Part shown: positions 8,701 through 17,449 of the stretch, in pieces
Layout: every line of letters starts with the position of its first letter
Numbering within the stretch: position 1 is the first letter of the stretch
NCBI RefSeq assembly: GCF_016735675.1
Contig: NZ_JAERSG010000006.1
Span: 156,414 to 220,413 of the forward strand
Direction: 5' to 3'
Source of the DNA: Nocardioides baculatus
GTDB lineage: Bacteria > Actinomycetota > Actinomycetes > Propionibacteriales > Nocardioidaceae
DNA: 64,000 nt
Translations under genes and position numbers: made by a program
The notes under the pieces: generated by a model
What the model was told of the DNA's origin: nothing
What the model saw: only the letters and a program-made list of their open reading frames with translations
The model's database searches: none

Positions 8701-8803
8701 ACTGGCCCCTGAGTCGCGGGGAGACTCACGGTGCATCCCGGGCGTGTCGCCGGCCCGGGACGGCCGTTCTGGCCCGTGAGTCCCTGGGAGACTCACGGGC
8801 CAG
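8701..8803. repeat. REP-like palindromic repeat, first copy, with long hairpin
   Basis: Between two convergent genes. The 22 bases at 8731-8752 are the exact reverse complement of 34328-34349, and the flanking GACTC/GAGTC arms also match in inverted order. A second hairpin here has a perfect 14-bp stem (8769-8782 with 8790-8803, loop CCTGGGA) and the same GTGAGTC/GACTCAC arm. It may double as a bidirectional terminator for the genes ending at 8674 and 8815. Confidence 0.7.
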
Positions 8804-8814
8804 TGCTCGGTGAC

Positions 8815-9189
8815 TCAGCCCGCGGCGGGGCCGTCGGACTGGTCGGACTCGTCGTCCACTTCCTCACCCGGGTCCGGGTCCGAGTCCGAGTCCGAATCGC
8901 TCGACGACTCGACCGGCGGGTTCCCCAGGTCCTCCTGGGTGGCGTCCATCTCGAGCTCGTCGCGGTCCTTGGTCTCCTCCGCGTCGGGATCGAGCGGCTC
9001 CGCCAGCGGATTGTCCTCGCCGGGCTGGAGGTCGTCGGGGAGCTGGTCGTCGGAGATCCCGCCGAGCGTGGCCCCGTCGGGCGAGGCCGTACCGCCGGTG
9101 TGGTCGGCGTCTGCCTCGCTGGTGCCGCTCGAGGACTTCGGGGTGTCGGTCGACTGGTCGTTGTCGGAATCCGGGGCGTTCTCGCTCAT
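8815..9189 (-). CDS. Acidic, probably disordered protein
   Basis: 124 residues dominated by Asp, Glu, Ser, Gly and Pro, with no hydrophobic core. It has a DSDSDSDPDPGEE run and a more ordered-looking middle (GGISDDQLPDDLQPGEDNPL). It starts with ATG 9189, which has AGGA upstream. The PDDLQPGEDNPL part looks familiar from uncharacterised actinobacterial proteins, but I cannot name a family. Codon use is like the neighbours, so this is probably a real gene. Confidence 0.6.
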   Translation of the reverse strand: MSENAPDSDNDQSTDTPKSSSGTSEADADHTGGTASPDGATLGGISDDQLPDDLQPGEDNPLAEPLDPDAEETKDRDELEMDATQEDLGNPPVESSSDSDSDSDPDPGEEVDDESDQSDGPAAG

Positions 9190-9242
9190 GAACCAGTCCT
9201 ACCGGGCGCCCAGCAGGCGGGCCAGCCCCGGAGGGGTGGGGG

Positions 9243-10106
9243 TCAGACCAGCGGGAGCCGCTTCTGGCTGCGGGGGAGGTGCTCGTAGCCCAGCCGCACA
9301 GCGCTCTCCAGCAGGGCGGGGTCCCACGGCCACTCGCCCTCGGCGAGTGCCTGCGACTGCGGTACGCCGCGGGAGGCGAGGTCGCGGATGGTCTCGGCGA
9401 TCACGCCCATCTCGGCCCGCTGGTCCTGCACGAAGTCCTTGTCGACGACCGTGCCGTGACCCGGCACCACGACCGTCGCGTCCGACATCAGGCTGATCAC
9501 GAGGTCCAGGGTCGTCGGCCACTCCAGTGGCCAGGAGTCGTCGCCGATGAACGGCGGGTCGGACTCCTCGATGAGGTCGCCGCCGAGCAGGACGTCGGCG
9601 TCGGGCACCCGGACGACGAGGTCGCCCGCGGTGTGGCCGCGCCCGGGGTGGATCAGCTCGACCGCGCGGTCGCCGAGGTCGAGCTGGACGGCGGAGGAGA
9701 AGGTGTGGGTCGGCAGGTGCAGGGTGGTCGCGAGGACCTCCTCGCGGCGCGGGTGGTCGGTGGCCTGCTCGTAGTGCGCGAACGTGTGGCCGGCCGACAC
9801 CTCGATGTGGTCGCGCGCCCACTCGGTGGCGTGGATCGGCATCTCGCCGAACTGCTCGACCATGGTCGCGTTGCCGAAGTGGTGGTCCCAGTGCTCGTGG
9901 GTGTTGACGATCCCGGTGAGCGGGCCCGCGCCCAGGCGGCGCACGTCGTCGGCGACGACCCGCGCGGCCTCCGCCGAGCCGTGCGTGTCGACCATCAGCA
10001 GCCCGTCGGAGCCGCCGACCAGGGTGATGTTGACGTGCATCCAGTCGTAGTGCGCCACCCAGACCCGTGGCGCGACCTCGGTGAACCAGGACGTGGTGTC
10101 GGGCAT
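9243..10106 (-). CDS. MBL-fold metallo-hydrolase
   Basis: 287 residues with the metallo-beta-lactamase fold. The metal motif is NTHEHWDHH (H70, H72, D74, H75). Later ligands fit HPGRGHTAGDLVV and VVPGHG. The fold hydrolyses esters, thioesters or lactams at a dinuclear zinc site; the substrate is unknown. ATG 10106 is chosen because the conserved domain begins directly after it. The gene is divergent from hrcA, whose CIRCE operator begins 30 bases upstream of this start and might also affect it. Confidence 0.82.
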   Translation of the reverse strand: MPDTTSWFTEVAPRVWVAHYDWMHVNITLVGGSDGLLMVDTHGSAEAARVVADDVRRLGAGPLTGIVNTHEHWDHHFGNATMVEQFGEMPIHATEWARDHIEVSAGHTFAHYEQATDHPRREEVLATTLHLPTHTFSSAVQLDLGDRAVELIHPGRGHTAGDLVVRVPDADVLLGGDLIEESDPPFIGDDSWPLEWPTTLDLVISLMSDATVVVPGHGTVVDKDFVQDQRAEMGVIAETIRDLASRGVPQSQALAEGEWPWDPALLESAVRLGYEHLPRSQKRLPLV

Positions 10107-10135
10107 GCGTCGGACCCTACGGGCTGCTAGTAGAG

Positions 10136-10162
10136 TTGGCACTCCCATCAGACGAGTGCCAG
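10136..10162 (+). promoter_or_regulatory. CIRCE operator (HrcA binding site)
   Basis: TTGGCACTC at 10136-10144, a 9-base spacer, and GAGTGCCAG at 10154-10162. This is the CIRCE layout (consensus arms TTAGCACTC and GAGTGCTAA), with arms complementary at 8 of 9 positions. A TAGAGT box at 10131-10136 fits a -10 element, so HrcA bound here would block its own promoter. Autoregulation of hrcA-dnaJ is known for this system. Confidence 0.9.
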
Positions 10163-10187
10163 ACACGAGTGCCGGCGAGGAGGTCCC

Positions 10188-11210
10188 GTGGTCGACGACC
10201 GCAAGCTCGACGTGCTGCGCGCGATCGTCGAGGACTACGTCGCGACCGAGGAGCCGGTCGGCTCCAAGGCCCTCGTCGAGCGGCACGGCCTCGGCGTCTC
10301 GCCGGCGACGGTCCGCAACGACATGGCGGCGCTGGAGGAGGAGGGCTACATCCACCAGCCCCACACCAGCGCCGGCCGGGTGCCGACCGACAAGGGCTAC
10401 CGGCTCTTCGTCGACAAGCTCGCCACCCTCAAGCCGATGAGCACGGCCGAGCGTCGTGCGATCTCCACGCTCCTCGACGGTGCCGTCGACCTCGACGACG
10501 TCGTGCAGAAGTCGGTGCGGCTGCTGAGCCAGCTGACGCGCCAGGTCGCGATCGTGCAGTACCCCACGCTCTCCCGCTCGACCGTCCGCCACGTGGAGCT
10601 CGTCGCGCTCACGCCGACGCGGCTGATGCTGATCCTGATCCTCAGCACCGGCCGGGTCGAGCAGCGCCTCGTCGAGCTGGAGACGGCGCTTGCCGACGCC
10701 GAGCTCGCCGAGCTCCGGGTCGCGGTCAACCGCGCCACGGCCGGGGTGCAGATCGCGGCGGCCGCGGCTGCGCTGGGCGACCTGCCCGACGCCGTACGCC
10801 CCGAGCAGGCCGACAGCACCCGCTCGATCGTGACCGTGCTGGCCGAGGCGATGTCCGACCACCGCAGCGATGAGCGCGTCGCCGTGAGCGGCACCGCCAA
10901 CCTCGCCCGCTACGGCGACTTCGACACCGCCGTCCGCCCGCTCCTCGAGGCCTTGGAGGAGCACGTCGTGCTGCTCAAGCTGCTGGGGGAGTCGGGCGCC
11001 GACGCCGTCACCGTCCGCATCGGCCACGAAGGCCCCTACTCCGAGCTCGCCGCGACCAGCGTCGTGGCCACCGGCTACGGACCGATGGACGCCCACCTCG
11101 GCTCCCTCGGCGTGGTCGGACCGACCCGCATGGACTACCCCGGATCCATGGCCGCCGTGCGTGCCGTCGCGCGCTACGTGTCCCGGATCCTCGATGAAGG
11201 AAACCAGTGA
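10188..11210 (+). CDS. hrcA: Heat-inducible transcription repressor HrcA
   Basis: 340 residues. An N-terminal winged helix carries the family segments [20 protein letters not shown] and [14 protein letters not shown], then [14 protein letters not shown]; the GAF-like dimerisation domain fills the rest. HrcA represses chaperone genes by binding CIRCE, and one such site lies 26 bases upstream. GTG 10188 has a GAGGAGG ribosome site. Its stop overlaps the dnaJ start by four bases. Confidence 0.96.
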   Translation: MVDDRKLDVLRAIVEDYVATEEPVGSKALVERHGLGVSPATVRNDMAALEEEGYIHQPHTSAGRVPTDKGYRLFVDKLATLKPMSTAERRAISTLLDGAVDLDDVVQKSVRLLSQLTRQVAIVQYPTLSRSTVRHVELVALTPTRLMLILILSTGRVEQRLVELETALADAELAELRVAVNRATAGVQIAAAAAALGDLPDAVRPEQADSTRSIVTVLAEAMSDHRSDERVAVSGTANLARYGDFDTAVRPLLEALEEHVVLLKLLGESGADAVTVRIGHEGPYSELAATSVVATGYGPMDAHLGSLGVVGPTRMDYPGSMAAVRAVARYVSRILDEGNQ

Positions 11211-12385
11211 CCCAGGACCCCTACGAGATCCTCGGCGTCTCCCGCGACGCGAGCGCCGACGACGTCAAGAAGGCCTACCGCAAGCTGGCCCGCCAGCTGC
11301 ACCCCGACGTCAACCCGGATCCCGAGACGCAGGAGCGCTTCAAGGACGTCTCGCGCGCCTACGAGGTGCTCAGCGACCCGCAGAAGCGGGCGGCCTACGA
11401 CCGGGGCGGCGACGCCTTCAGCCAGGGCTTCGGCGGCGCCGGCCAGGGCTTCTCGTTCACCGACATCATGGACGCGTTCTTCGGCGGCGGCGCTGCTGCC
11501 GGCACCGGCTCCCGCGGTCCTCGCTCGCGGGCCCGGCGCGGCCAGGACGCCCTCATCCGCCTCGACGTGGCGCTGGCCGACGCGGCCTTCGGGGTCACCC
11601 GCGACCTCAAGGTCGACACCGCGCTGACCTGCGAGGCCTGCCACGGCGAGGGCACGGCCCCCGGGACGTCGCCGATCGCCTGCGAGACCTGCCACGGACA
11701 AGGCGAGGTCGCCGTCGTGCAGCGCTCGTTCCTCGGCGAGATCCGCACGCTGCGCCCGTGCGCGGCCTGCCGCGGCTACGGCTCGATCATCCCCGACCCC
11801 TGCCGCGAGTGCTCGGGCGACGGCCGCGTCCGCTCGCGCCGCACCCTGACCGTGAAGATCCCCGCGGGCGTCGACCACGGCACCCGCGTGCAGCTGTCCG
11901 GCCAGGGTGAGGTCGGCCCGGGCGGCGGCCCCGCCGGTGACCTCTACGTCGAGATCCACGTCGAGCCGCACCCGACCTTCACCCGCCACGGCAACGACCT
12001 CCACACGACGGTCTCCCTGCCGATGACGGCCGCCGCTCTCGGCACCCACCTCACGCTGCCGCTCCTCGAGGCGGACCTGAAGCCGTCCGAGTCCGACGGC
12101 AAGGACGACGAGAAGCCGGTCACGACGTACGACCTCGACGTCCGCCCCGGCACCCAGTCGGGCAGCGAGCAGGTGATCCGCGGCTTCGGCGTGCCGAGCC
12201 TGCGTGGTGGTCGCGGCGACCTGGTGGTCAGCATCAAGGTCGACACCCCGACGCGGCTCGACCCGCGCCAGGAGGAGCTGCTGCGCGAGCTGGCCGCGAT
12301 CCGCGGCGAGGAGTCGCCGGACGGCCAGAACGAGGCGCCGACCCGCGGCATGTTCGGTCGGCTCCGCGACGCCTTCCAGGGCTGA
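11207..12385 (+). CDS. dnaJ: Chaperone DnaJ (Hsp40), actinobacterial DnaJ2 type
   Basis: 392 residues: a J domain with the HPD motif (32-34), a Gly/Phe-rich stretch (about 70-95), and four zinc-binding CxxCxGxG repeats at C142, C159, C185 and C199. The C-terminal substrate-binding domains follow, with an unusual charged insert ([10 protein letters not shown]). DnaJ stimulates DnaK ATPase activity and presents clients. Linkage to hrcA rather than dnaK marks it as the second actinobacterial DnaJ. GTG 11207 overlaps the hrcA stop. Confidence 0.95.
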   Translation: MTQDPYEILGVSRDASADDVKKAYRKLARQLHPDVNPDPETQERFKDVSRAYEVLSDPQKRAAYDRGGDAFSQGFGGAGQGFSFTDIMDAFFGGGAAAGTGSRGPRSRARRGQDALIRLDVALADAAFGVTRDLKVDTALTCEACHGEGTAPGTSPIACETCHGQGEVAVVQRSFLGEIRTLRPCAACRGYGSIIPDPCRECSGDGRVRSRRTLTVKIPAGVDHGTRVQLSGQGEVGPGGGPAGDLYVEIHVEPHPTFTRHGNDLHTTVSLPMTAAALGTHLTLPLLEADLKPSESDGKDDEKPVTTYDLDVRPGTQSGSEQVIRGFGVPSLRGGRGDLVVSIKVDTPTRLDPRQEELLRELAAIRGEESPDGQNEAPTRGMFGRLRDAFQG

Positions 12386-12388
12386 CGC

Positions 12389-13129
12389 GTGTCCCTGCCG
12401 GTCCACCTCGTCGAGTCACTGGCCGGCGCGACGCCCGGCTCGCTCGTGGAGGTCACGGGCGACGAGGCGCACCACGCGGTCGCCGTACGCCGCCTGCGTG
12501 AGGGCGAGCAGGTCGTCCTGACCGACGGCCGGGGCACCTCGGTCACGGGGTCGGTCGCGTCGACCGGCAAGCGGGTGTTCGCCGTCTCGGTCGGGTCGGT
12601 GACTCACGACGACCGCCCCGAGCCTGCGATCACCGTCGTCCAGGCGCTGCCCAAGGGCGACCGCGGCGAGCTCGCCGTCGAGGTGCTGACCGAGGTCGGC
12701 GTCGACCGCGTCGTGCCGTGGGCCGCCTCGCGCTCCGTCGCGGTCTGGAAGGGCGAGCGCGCCGCGAAGTCCCACGCCAAGTGGCAGGCCACCGCCCGCG
12801 AGGCCGCCAAGCAGTCGCGCCGCTCGTGGCTGCCGACCGTCATGCCTCTGGCGTCGACCGCCGACCTCGCAGCCATCGTCGCCGAGGCCGACCTTGCCGT
12901 CGTGCTCCATGAGGACGGGACCGACCCGCTCAGCGCCGTCGTCGTCCCCACCACGGGGCGGATCGTGGTCGTCGTCGGTCCGGAGGGCGGGATCTCGCCC
13001 GAGGAGCTCGACGCCCTCGCCGCCGCGGGGGCGCAGGCCGTACGGCTGGGTGCCGAGGTGCTGCGCACCTCGACCGCCGGCGTGGTCGCCGTCGCGGCCC
13101 TGCTGTCGCGCACCGACCGCTGGGCCTGA
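12389..13129 (+). CDS. rsmE: 16S rRNA (uracil-1498-N3)-methyltransferase RsmE
   Basis: 246 residues of the SPOUT/RsmE family. An N-terminal PUA-like RNA-binding part contains GDEAHHAVAVRRLREGEQV. The knotted methyltransferase part contains QALPKGDRGELAVEVLTEVG, VVVGPEGGIS and LRTSTAGVVA, the usual SAM-pocket segments. It methylates a uridine in 16S rRNA of the assembled small subunit. It starts three bases after dnaJ, so it is the third gene of the hrcA operon, the usual actinobacterial order. Confidence 0.94.
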   Translation: MSLPVHLVESLAGATPGSLVEVTGDEAHHAVAVRRLREGEQVVLTDGRGTSVTGSVASTGKRVFAVSVGSVTHDDRPEPAITVVQALPKGDRGELAVEVLTEVGVDRVVPWAASRSVAVWKGERAAKSHAKWQATAREAAKQSRRSWLPTVMPLASTADLAAIVAEADLAVVLHEDGTDPLSAVVVPTTGRIVVVVGPEGGISPEELDALAAAGAQAVRLGAEVLRTSTAGVVAVAALLSRTDRWA

Positions 13130-13133
13130 TCCC

Positions 13134-14168
13134 TCAGTCGACGACGGTGATCGTGCGGGTGTCGGTGTGGGGCAGTCCGCTGCCGGACGGGTCCGGGGCG
13201 CGGGCGACGACGTCGTAATCGCCCGGAGCGATGCCGGTGAGGTCGAAGGTGACCACGAAGGGACGAAGGCCGTCGCCGCCTTCTTCGGACCTGGCGGTTC
13301 GCTCGACCACGGGTTCGTCGCCGGTGACGGGCACGAGCCCCACTGTGACGGCGCCGCCGGCCGTCCGGCCGAGTCCACGGACGACAAGGGCCTCGTCCTG
13401 GTCGACGAGGAGGTTCTCCGCGGGGTCGGTCAGCGACACGTCGGCCAGCACGCCGCGATCGGGGGCGGCGTCGAGGGGCTCGGCCGTCGACACGCCGAGG
13501 ATCTGGTCGGTGGGCCGGTCGAACAGCAGCAGCCGCACCGGGAGCCGCTGGCCCGCCGCGTCCTGCGCGGTCCGGACGAGTGCCTCCACCGCGAGCCCGG
13601 CCTCCTGCGCGGGCAGGTAGCCCCGGCTGCGGAGGTCGCGCTGCGGGTCACCTCCGAGGCTCACCTCGATCACTCCGTCCGCCGCGAGGCGCGCCGAGGC
13701 CGTGGTCAGGGGCGGCCAGACGGAGCGGTAGTCGGTGTCCACCGGGTACTGCTTGCGCCCGCGCTCGTCGCGGCCCGCGGCCGCCCGGACCGCGCCGTCG
13801 AGCGGACTGCCGTCGACGACGCGGACCTCGCGGAAGAGGCGGGGCCCGTCGGGGGTGTCGCTGAGGTAGTAGACGGTCACCGCGGTTCCCGGCCCGGTCG
13901 CGTCGGGGTCCGAGGCGGTCGAGGGCACCGGCAGCGCGGGTGCGGCTGGTTGCGGCGACGTACGCGTCGAGTCCCCCCGGGCGACGGCGAACGCCGCCAG
14001 CACCGAGGCAACGACCAGGACGACTCCGACGGCCGCCAGGCGTCGCCGCGACGACCGCCCGCTCCTGTCCCGGGCCTCGGCCAGGAGCTCCTCGAGGCGA
14101 TCTCCGGGGTCCACGCCCTGCGCCACCTGGCTGAAGAGGCGCGCCATGCGGGTGTCGTCGCTCGTCAT
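13134..14168 (-). CDS. Membrane GerMN/Gmad2 protein coupled to a sigma factor
   Basis: 344 residues. A cytoplasmic N-terminal segment of about 45 residues is followed by one transmembrane helix (VGVVLVVASVLAAFAVA), a GerMN domain (VTVYYLSDTPDGPRLFREVR onward) and a C-terminal Ig-like Gmad2-type domain. ATG 14168 overlaps the stop of the ECF sigma gene (ATGA), so they are translationally coupled. The layout, a cytoplasmic segment joined by one helix to an outside sensor-like domain beside its sigma gene, suggests an anti-sigma role; no zinc-binding HxxxCxxC motif is visible, so this is inference. Confidence 0.7.
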   Translation of the reverse strand: MTSDDTRMARLFSQVAQGVDPGDRLEELLAEARDRSGRSSRRRLAAVGVVLVVASVLAAFAVARGDSTRTSPQPAAPALPVPSTASDPDATGPGTAVTVYYLSDTPDGPRLFREVRVVDGSPLDGAVRAAAGRDERGRKQYPVDTDYRSVWPPLTTASARLAADGVIEVSLGGDPQRDLRSRGYLPAQEAGLAVEALVRTAQDAAGQRLPVRLLLFDRPTDQILGVSTAEPLDAAPDRGVLADVSLTDPAENLLVDQDEALVVRGLGRTAGGAVTVGLVPVTGDEPVVERTARSEEGGDGLRPFVVTFDLTGIAPGDYDVVARAPDPSGSGLPHTDTRTITVVD

Positions 14169-14692
14169 TCCCGGTCCCACCAGTCACCGAGGAGCTCACG
14201 CAGGGCCTGACCACCCCGGTGCGCGTGCGTCTTGACCGCACCGGGCGAGATCCCGAGCGCGTCCGCGATCTGCGCCTCCGACCAGTCGAGGTAGTGCCGG
14301 AGCACGAGCACCTCGCGCTGGCGGTCCGACAGGTGCCGCAGTGCGTCGCGCACGGCGTCGCGGCGGCCGGCGGCGTCGACCGGCGTCTCGACCACCACCT
14401 CGGCCCGGGGTGCGGTCCGTGCGTGCCTCTCGACCACCACCCGGTGACGCAGTGCCGAGCGCGATCCGTTCACGACCGCCTGGGTGAGGTAGGCCATCGC
14501 CCGATCGGCATCACGCAGCCGCGACCACCGACGATGCAGCGCGATGAACGCGTCCTGCACCACGTCCTCCGCGGCGGTCTGGTCGTGCAGCAGCAGCACC
14601 GCGAGCCGGACCAGCCGTCGCCAGTGGGCGGCGTACAGCTGTTCGACCGCCGAGTCCGCGTCGGCGCCCCGGAGATCGAGGTCCTCTGCCAC
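14165..14692 (-). CDS. ECF RNA polymerase sigma factor, SigE-like family
   Basis: About 175 residues with region 2 (LYAAHWRRLVRLAVLLLHD, AEDVVQDAFIALHRRW) and region 4 (LRHLSDRQREVLVLRHYLDW, SEAQIADALGISPGAVKTHA). It directs RNA polymerase to alternative promoters. GTG 14692 is preferred because GGGAGG lies eight bases upstream; GTG 14740 would add 16 residues. The next gene, overlapping by four bases, is a membrane GerMN protein that may control it. Confidence 0.88.
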   Translation of the reverse strand: MAEDLDLRGADADSAVEQLYAAHWRRLVRLAVLLLHDQTAAEDVVQDAFIALHRRWSRLRDADRAMAYLTQAVVNGSRSALRHRVVVERHARTAPRAEVVVETPVDAAGRRDAVRDALRHLSDRQREVLVLRHYLDWSEAQIADALGISPGAVKTHAHRGGQALRELLGDWWDRE

Positions 14693-14776
14693 GCCCACCC
14701 TCCCTCGACGCGGTCCGGGCCAGTCGGTCTGGATGGTCACGCAGTGGGACGCCCCAGCACGCGGACCGGTTGACGC

Positions 14777-15727
14777 CTACCCGACGGTGATCGTCTTCGT
14801 GTCGATCGACGGCCCGTCGCCCTCGGCGCCGCCCGACGGGTCGTCGGTCTCGCACTGGACGACGACCTCGCCGCTGATGCCCTCGAGGGTGAAGTCCACC
14901 TCGAATGGGAACAGCCGGTCCTCCATCCAGCCCTCCGCCTGGTAGGGCTGGAGCAGCATCTCGACCCCGTCGGCCGAGAGTCGGCACGGTCCGGACGCCT
15001 CGAAGGAGTTGGCCACGCCGGTCACCGTCAGGACGTCGTCGGTGACGGTGGCGCCCTCCTCGGGGGAGGTGATGTTGACGAGGTTGAGGGTCTCGAGCGC
15101 GCTGGCCTGCTCGAACGGCTTGGTCGTGGGGAGGCCGAAGATCTGCGGCTCGGTGTCGGGACGCCCGATCGTCACCGGGATCCGCTCCTGCTGCACCCCC
15201 TGGAGCGTGTAGACGAGCTGCTGCACCGCCAGCCGTGCGTCACGCTTCGTCATCCCGTCCGGGCGCTCCGAGAAGCCGTCGGTGGGGACCTCCACGTAGA
15301 GCACCCCGTCGGTCGCCTCGACCAGCGTGACGTCGATCTCGGGCCACAGCGTGCGGTAGTCGGGGTCGTCGGGCTGGCCGCCACCCATCACGAGGCGCGC
15401 GGCCTCGGTGAGCGGGTCGCCCTGCACCCTGTGGAACTCGCGGAACAGCCGCGGCTCGCCACCCGGGCCGTCTCCGACCCAGTAGATCGGCACGGCGGTG
15501 CCGTCGTCATCGGTGGGCGAGGAGGTGGGCGAGGAGGTGGGGGTCTCGCTCGCCTCGGTCGGCTTCGGCTTGTCGGTGCCCCGCTTCGCCGGCTCGTTCG
15601 TGTCGCCCGAGGTCGGCACTGGGTCATCGCTGCCGCACGCGGCGAGGCCGAGGGTGCAGAGCAGGGCAACGGCGGCGGACGCGCGCGCAGGTCGTCGTAC
15701 GGACAGGCGGCGGGCGGGGAAGGTCAT
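14777..15727 (-). CDS. GerMN/Gmad2 lipoprotein
   Basis: 316 residues. A twin-basic N-region and hydrophobic core end in a lipobox (LGLAAC), so the mature protein is probably lipid-anchored outside the membrane. A Thr/Ser/Pro-rich linker leads to a GerMN domain (AVPIYWVGDGPGGEPRLFRE) and a C-terminal Ig-like Gmad2 domain. It parallels the downstream membrane protein segment by segment (TDYRSVWPP versus PDYRTLWPE), so the two are paralogues flanking the sigma gene. GerMN was first described in spore-germination proteins but is common in non-sporulating actinobacteria. Confidence 0.78.
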   Translation of the reverse strand: MTFPARRLSVRRPARASAAVALLCTLGLAACGSDDPVPTSGDTNEPAKRGTDKPKPTEASETPTSSPTSSPTDDDGTAVPIYWVGDGPGGEPRLFREFHRVQGDPLTEAARLVMGGGQPDDPDYRTLWPEIDVTLVEATDGVLYVEVPTDGFSERPDGMTKRDARLAVQQLVYTLQGVQQERIPVTIGRPDTEPQIFGLPTTKPFEQASALETLNLVNITSPEEGATVTDDVLTVTGVANSFEASGPCRLSADGVEMLLQPYQAEGWMEDRLFPFEVDFTLEGISGEVVVQCETDDPSGGAEGDGPSIDTKTITVG

Positions 15728-15790
15728 GTTCTTCACGGTAGTTGGACGTAGCCGTCCCCCGATCGGTCCCACGCCGCCTAGTCTGGTCCG

Positions 15791-16141
15791 GTGAGCACCG
15801 TTGCCGACTGCGTCTTCTGCAAGATCGTGGCGGGCGAGATCCCGGCCGAGGTGCTCGGCCGCAGCGACGACGCGATCGCCTTCCGCGACCTGAACCCGCA
15901 GGCGCCGTTCCACGTGCTCGTCGTGCCGTTGGACCACCACGAGAACGCTGCCGAGTCCGCGGCCGCCGACCCGGCGAGCCTGGGCCGCGCTGTGGCGCTC
16001 GCCGACCAGGTGGCCAAGGAGGCCGGGAACGCCGACTACCGGATGATCGTCAACACCGGTGCCGGCGCCGGCCAGACCGTCTTCCACACCCACGTCCACG
16101 TGCTCGCCGGGGCAAGCGGCATGACCGAGGCACTGGTCTGA
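15791..16141 (+). CDS. HIT-family nucleotide hydrolase/transferase
   Basis: 116 residues of the Hint branch: DCVFCKIVAGEIPAEVL near the start, with the two cysteines typical of Hint proteins, and the HIT triad FHTHVHVLAG near the C terminus. These enzymes hydrolyse nucleoside phosphoramidates. GTG 15791 has a TAGTCT box 11 bases upstream and no ribosome site, pointing to a leaderless mRNA. Its stop shares one base with the next ATG. Confidence 0.92.
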   Translation: MSTVADCVFCKIVAGEIPAEVLGRSDDAIAFRDLNPQAPFHVLVVPLDHHENAAESAAADPASLGRAVALADQVAKEAGNADYRMIVNTGAGAGQTVFHTHVHVLAGASGMTEALV

Positions 16142-17346
16142 TGCCGCGCCGTCGCGCATGGGCCGCCCTCCTCGCCACCGGCCTGCTGACGCTGTCCGCG
16201 TGCGGTGGCGGTGGGGCCGATGGCGACAGCGCCACCCAGCCGCCCGACGTCACGCAGGGCGCGTCGAGCAGCCCGGACGGTGAGGTCACCGTGGGCCACG
16301 ACGGCCACCAGGTGAAGCCGGCCAAGGCACGCCCGCTGCGTGCGGGAGAGACGCGTACGACGATCGCGATGCCCGGCAGCTACACGCCGTCCGCGCCCTA
16401 CGGCACCGGCACCGACGACTACCGGTGCTTCCTGCTCGACCCCGAGCTGGACCGGCCGGCGTGGCTCACCGGGACCCAGATCCTCCCGGGCAACCCCGAT
16501 GTCGTGCACCACGTCATCCTCTTCCAGGTTCCGCCCGAGCAGGTCGCAGCGGCCGAAGCCAAGGACGCCGCGGAGGAGGGCGAGGGGTGGACCTGCTTCG
16601 GCGGCACCGGCCTCGACCGGTTCCAGAACGTCGACCGGTCGTCGTGGATCGGCGCGTGGGCTCCAGGTGGCGAGGAGTCGGTGATCAAGCCCGGCTTCGG
16701 CATCCGACTCGCGAGCGGCAGCCGCATCGTGATGCAGGTGCACTACAACCTGCTCGCCGGGCAGGAGCCCGACACCTCGGCAACGCAGTTGCGGCTCGCT
16801 CCCGCGAAGCGCGACTACCAGTCCCTCAGCACCATGCTCCTGCCCGCGCCCGTCGAGCTGCCCTGCCGCCCGGAGCACGACGACATCGACCGCTGCGACC
16901 GCGCGGACGCCGTGGCCAGCGTCAAGGAACGCTTCGGTGCCGAGGGCAACACGGCCGACCTGCTCCACGTCTTGTGCGGGGGCGAGCCGAAGCCCGGTGA
17001 GACCCAGTCCTGTCTGCGCACCCTCTCCGAGCCGATCACCATCCACGGCGTCGCCGGACACATGCACCTGCTCGGCCGCTCGATCAGGATCGAGGTCCGC
17101 CCCGGGACGCCCGAGGCGCAGACCATCCTCGACATCCCGGTCTGGGACTTCGACGACCAGGGGAGCAGGTCGATCGAGCCCATCACCCTGCAGCCGGGCG
17201 AGCAGGTCGAGGTCACCTGCACCCACGTCCAGTGGCTGCGCGACAAGCTGCCGGCCTTCGAGGGCCAGCCCGACCGCTACGTCGTGTGGGGTGAGGGCAC
17301 CACCGACGAGATGTGCCTCGGCATGCTGCAGGTCACCCGGCCCTGA
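16141..17346 (+). CDS. Lipoprotein with a PHM/DBH-type copper monooxygenase core
   Basis: 401 residues. A signal with lipobox LSAC (C21) suggests membrane anchoring outside the cell. The core keeps the copper ligand pattern of type II ascorbate-dependent monooxygenases: H123-H124 (DVVHHVILF) and H201 (VMQVHYNLL) for the first copper, H307 and H309 (GVAGHMHLLG) plus M391 (TDEMCLGML) for the second. This mirrors His107/108/172 and His242/244/Met314 of peptidylglycine hydroxylating monooxygenase. The family hydroxylates a carbon using O2; the bacterial substrate is unknown. Its ATG overlaps the HIT-family stop. Confidence 0.8.
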   Translation: MPRRRAWAALLATGLLTLSACGGGGADGDSATQPPDVTQGASSSPDGEVTVGHDGHQVKPAKARPLRAGETRTTIAMPGSYTPSAPYGTGTDDYRCFLLDPELDRPAWLTGTQILPGNPDVVHHVILFQVPPEQVAAAEAKDAAEEGEGWTCFGGTGLDRFQNVDRSSWIGAWAPGGEESVIKPGFGIRLASGSRIVMQVHYNLLAGQEPDTSATQLRLAPAKRDYQSLSTMLLPAPVELPCRPEHDDIDRCDRADAVASVKERFGAEGNTADLLHVLCGGEPKPGETQSCLRTLSEPITIHGVAGHMHLLGRSIRIEVRPGTPEAQTILDIPVWDFDDQGSRSIEPITLQPGEQVEVTCTHVQWLRDKLPAFEGQPDRYVVWGEGTTDEMCLGMLQVTRP

Positions 17347-17449
17347 GCCGGAGCAGCACCACCCTTACTCAGGTGTGCCGTACGCCGACCGCTCGGTAGC
17401 ATGGAAGGGCTCCGCCACCGACCCGGAAGGCCGCCCGTCACGGGCATCC

